Shown: positions 7,249-8,518 of the stretch, one piece after another
Numbering within the stretch: position 1 is the first letter of the stretch
How the letters are laid out: each line of letters starts with the position of its first letter
From: an uncultured bacterium
GTDB lineage: Bacteria; Bacillota; Clostridia; Lachnospirales; Lachnospiraceae
Assembly: GCA_937916345.1 (NCBI GenBank)
Contig: CALFUE010000138.1
Span: forward strand, 1 to 8,518
Length of the DNA stretch: 8,518 bases
Reading direction: 5' to 3'
Position numbers and translations under genes: made by a program
The notes under the pieces: generated by a model
What the model was told of the DNA's origin: nothing
What the model saw: the letters and a program-made list of their open reading frames with translations, nothing else
Database searches by the model: none

Positions 7249-7293
7249 TACTATGTCTCCTCCCTGCACCTGTAGATCCGTTTCTCCATGATC
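7249..7293 (-). promoter_or_regulatory. cpaE-cpaF gap with cpaF ribosome binding site
   Basis: The 45 bases between the two genes carry GGGAGGAG (about 7264-7257) ahead of the TTG start of cpaF. A second GGGAGG at the very end of cpaE is spaced eight bases from an ATG at 7289. That ATG opens a 12-residue frame ending in TAG at 7251, two bases before the cpaF TTG. The double arrangement could couple cpaF translation to a mini-frame. No promoter or terminator is seen. Confidence 0.45.
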
Positions 7294-8247
7294 TCATCCT
7301 CCCGTTAATTTTATGATAAGTTCATTCATGCCGGCCGTATCTCCCGCCAGCATGGATGAGTGTACTGATTCAGGCACTTTCAGTTCGTACAGCTTTTTCA
7401 GCGAGGCCGCATCCAGCGACCTCTTGAAGCTGTTTTCGTAACTCTCGTATATATTTCCCCGCAGACTCACTGAATAAAAAATCTTGCAGTTATCCAGCAG
7501 GACATCAACTCCGAAGGGACGATCCGGCAACACCATGACCACCTTGTCGTAATCCGACTCGCCCGCGATCCTGTTCACCAGTGACGAGAAGTCCTTTTCC
7601 GTTATGTCCTCCATGTCTCTCGGCTCCCTGAAAGGCTCCACATACATGTATCCATCCTTCTCCCTGACACAGGCTGAGAGTATCTGATCAACCGGCAGCG
7701 TCCCTGTCCTCAGGTAGTAGATCAGGTTTCCCATGTCATCTCCGCTGCCTGCTTCCCCCGGGGTGTACGCTCTGACATCCATCAGAAGAGTCCTGCCGCC
7801 GTTGTCGCCCACTCGCGCGTACTCACATGCCATCTCCCCCAAAAACTCATACCCGTGGGGTGAGAAGAATACCACGATATCCTTGTTTAACAGAGGATTT
7901 TTCATCCCCGATACGGTGATGTCCTCCCTCAGCAGGATATTGAACAACTTTCCCATGAGCTCGTCCGCCGGTATGAAACGGGGAAGTCTGTTTTTCTCCG
8001 GTATTCCGGGGATCTCCTCGTCAGAAAGAATAAATATCCTTCCCTCCAGGAGAGGCGTCAGCCTCTCATTCAATGCCTCGCTGCTTATCAGGATCACATC
8101 CGATCTGATCCTCCCGGTGATGCGGGACGGATCTGTGTACACTGCCGTGTTCATTCCGCCGCACCTCTCGAGGATATAGCCGGACAAGCCATCCGCGATC
8201 AGTGGATCGATTATTGTAATTCCGGTGTCTATAGAGATCACCTCCAA
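7294..8247 (-). CDS. cpaE: CpaE/TadZ-like protein with degenerate P-loop
   Basis: This soluble protein of up to 317 residues is the first gene of the operon. Residues 1 to about 110 look like the atypical receiver-like domain of CpaE/TadZ proteins (alternating strands and helices such as RSDVILISS). Residues 123-317 look like the MinD/ParA-type domain: a strand VVFFSPHGYEFLGEMA where the P-loop should be, RTLLMDVRAYTPG near 152-164, DMGNLIYYLRTG near 171-182, and YDKVVMVLPDRPFG near 233-246. The deviant Walker A lysines are missing, so ATP hydrolysis is unlikely. TadZ proteins help place the Tad machine in the cell. The start is uncertain. TTG 8247 is the first possible start codon after an in-frame stop, but it lies within the perfect GGAGGTGAT site; an ATA at 8232 is at ideal spacing from that site. 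Confidence 0.78.
   Translation of the reverse strand: MEVISIDTGITIIDPLIADGLSGYILERCGGMNTAVYTDPSRITGRIRSDVILISSEALNERLTPLLEGRIFILSDEEIPGIPEKNRLPRFIPADELMGKLFNILLREDITVSGMKNPLLNKDIVVFFSPHGYEFLGEMACEYARVGDNGGRTLLMDVRAYTPGEAGSGDDMGNLIYYLRTGTLPVDQILSACVREKDGYMYVEPFREPRDMEDITEKDFSSLVNRIAGESDYDKVVMVLPDRPFGVDVLLDNCKIFYSVSLRGNIYESYENSFKRSLDAASLKKLYELKVPESVHSSMLAGDTAGMNELIIKLTGG
8237..8245 (-). promoter_or_regulatory. Shine-Dalgarno of the first tad gene
   Basis: The minus strand reads GGAGGTGAT, a nine-base match to the anti-Shine-Dalgarno. Eight bases separate GGAGG from the in-frame ATA at 8232-8230, so translation most plausibly starts near there rather than at the TTG at 8247, whose last base is the first base of the site. 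Confidence 0.7.
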
Positions 8248-8297
8248 ACAGTTTTGATCGTTGGCGCCATTTTAACAAAGGAAGGCGCTTCTCACCA

Positions 8298-8346
8298 TGC
8301 TGCCACGCGGAAATTTGCCAATTCCTCAAATTTCCGCGTGGCAGCA
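8298..8346. repeat. Perfect 20-bp inverted repeat with 9-nt loop
   Basis: The left arm TGCTGCCACGCGGAAATTTG (8298-8317) and the right arm (8327-8346) are exact reverse complements, separated by a 9-base loop (8318-8326). It lies about 50 bases upstream of the Shine-Dalgarno of the first tad gene. No run of T follows on either strand, so it is not a typical intrinsic terminator. It could be a REP-like dispersed palindrome, an operator, or an RNA hairpin in the operon leader. Confidence 0.9.
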
Positions 8347-8410
8347 AATTCCCACACTTTCAATCTCATGCTCACAGCTGAACAAAACTTGCGGCACAAC
8401 GATTGCGTAT

Positions 8411-8434
8411 TTTTCGTCTTAAGCAAGGCGAAAA
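8411..8434. repeat. Small inverted repeat (10-bp stem, 4-nt loop)
   Basis: TTTTCGTCTT (8411-8420) pairs with AAGGCGAAAA (8425-8434) with one T-G wobble, closing on AAGC. No T run follows on either strand. It lies between the promoter region and the large palindrome and would be in any leader transcribed leftwards from near the divergent gene. Its function is unknown and it may be chance. Confidence 0.4.
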
Positions 8435-8454
8435 GAAATAAACACTTTATGATA

Positions 8455-8483
8455 TTGAAAAATCAGGCTCAGGATACTATTAT
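8455..8483 (+). promoter_or_regulatory. Sigma-A type promoter reading rightwards
   Basis: TTGAAA (8455-8460), a 17-base spacer, then TATTAT (8478-8483) gives a near-consensus promoter. Transcription would start around 8490, about 20 bases before the ATG at 8513. Confidence 0.55.
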
Positions 8484-8512
8484 AAGTAATGGTATGTTAG
8501 ATTAAGGGAGTT

Positions 8513-8518
8513 ATGAAA
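8513..8518 (+). CDS. Start of a divergent gene (two codons only)
   Basis: ATGAAA at the right edge follows AAGGGAG (8504-8510) and the promoter at 8455-8483. The gap between GGGAG and ATG is only two bases, which is short. Nothing can be said about the product. Confidence 0.4.

Larger units (their letters stand above)
8248..8512. other. Divergent intergenic region
   Basis: These 265 bases separate the leftward tad operon from the apparent rightward gene at the edge. They hold the 20-bp palindrome, the smaller hairpin and the rightward promoter. For the tad operon I see no strong sigma-A promoter. A TATAAT on the minus strand at 8484-8479 overlaps the rightward -10 box, but its -35 partner is poor, so the tad promoter is either weak, activator-dependent, or of another type. 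Confidence 0.6.

Noticed and set aside
8244..8276. Short minus-strand frame MAPTIKTVWR upstream of the first tad gene
   Set aside because: There is no Shine-Dalgarno before its ATG and it ends inside the tad ribosome binding site, so it is probably chance.
8298..8346. Intrinsic terminator reading of the 20-bp palindrome
   Set aside because: No T run follows the stem on either strand.
8254..8505. 83-codon plus-strand open frame across the intergenic region
   Set aside because: It starts at TTG with no ribosome binding site and translates both arms of the palindrome, so it is not a plausible protein.
1..8518. CRISPR array, tRNA, rRNA, insertion sequence or defence system
   Set aside because: No regular direct repeats, cloverleaf, transposase or nuclease genes were seen; all long genes fit the Tad pathway.

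Overview
The window carries a compact Tad (tight adherence, Flp-type IV pilus) operon read leftwards on the minus strand. It is followed at the left edge by the start of a glycolytic gene (pgi), and at the right edge there appears to be the first codons of a divergent gene on the plus strand. Strong GGAGG-type ribosome binding sites, GTG and TTG starts, tight overlaps, no secretin or other outer-membrane component, and the clostridial forms of the Tad proteins point to a Gram-positive, Lachnospiraceae-like Firmicute. That placement is inferred from protein character, not from a database search.

In order of transcription (right to left) the operon encodes: a CpaE/TadZ-like protein with a degenerate P-loop (about 8247-7294); the secretion ATPase CpaF/TadA (7248-6037); the two membrane platform proteins TadB (6125-5316) and TadC (5316-4024), the latter carrying an unusually large extracytoplasmic domain; a Flp-type pilin (3988-3770); a large TadG/DUF5702-like protein (3762-2239); a TadE-like protein with two C-terminal Cys/His repeats (2249-1500); a short prepilin peptidase (1522-1055); a small TadE-like pseudopilin (1070-837); and a DUF6382-type protein without the FHA domain commonly found in that family (811-11). 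The last gene overlaps out of frame the start of glucose-6-phosphate isomerase (66 to beyond the left edge).

Together these encode a full inner machine: peptidase, pilin and pseudopilins, ATPase, platform and polar-localisation-type protein. It would assemble a thin surface fibre or pseudopilus through a single membrane. The DUF5702 and double-Cys/His TadE proteins are candidates for surface-exposed minor components.

The right-hand 270 bases are intergenic. They hold a perfect 20-bp inverted repeat with a 9-nt loop, a second smaller hairpin, and a good sigma-A promoter reading rightwards into an ATG at 8513. The most unusual points are: the start of the first tad gene, where an ideal Shine-Dalgarno faces ATA instead of ATG; the out-of-frame tail where the DUF6382 gene runs into pgi; the duplicated Cys/His module on a pseudopilin; the large outside domain of TadC; and the long palindrome in the operon leader.
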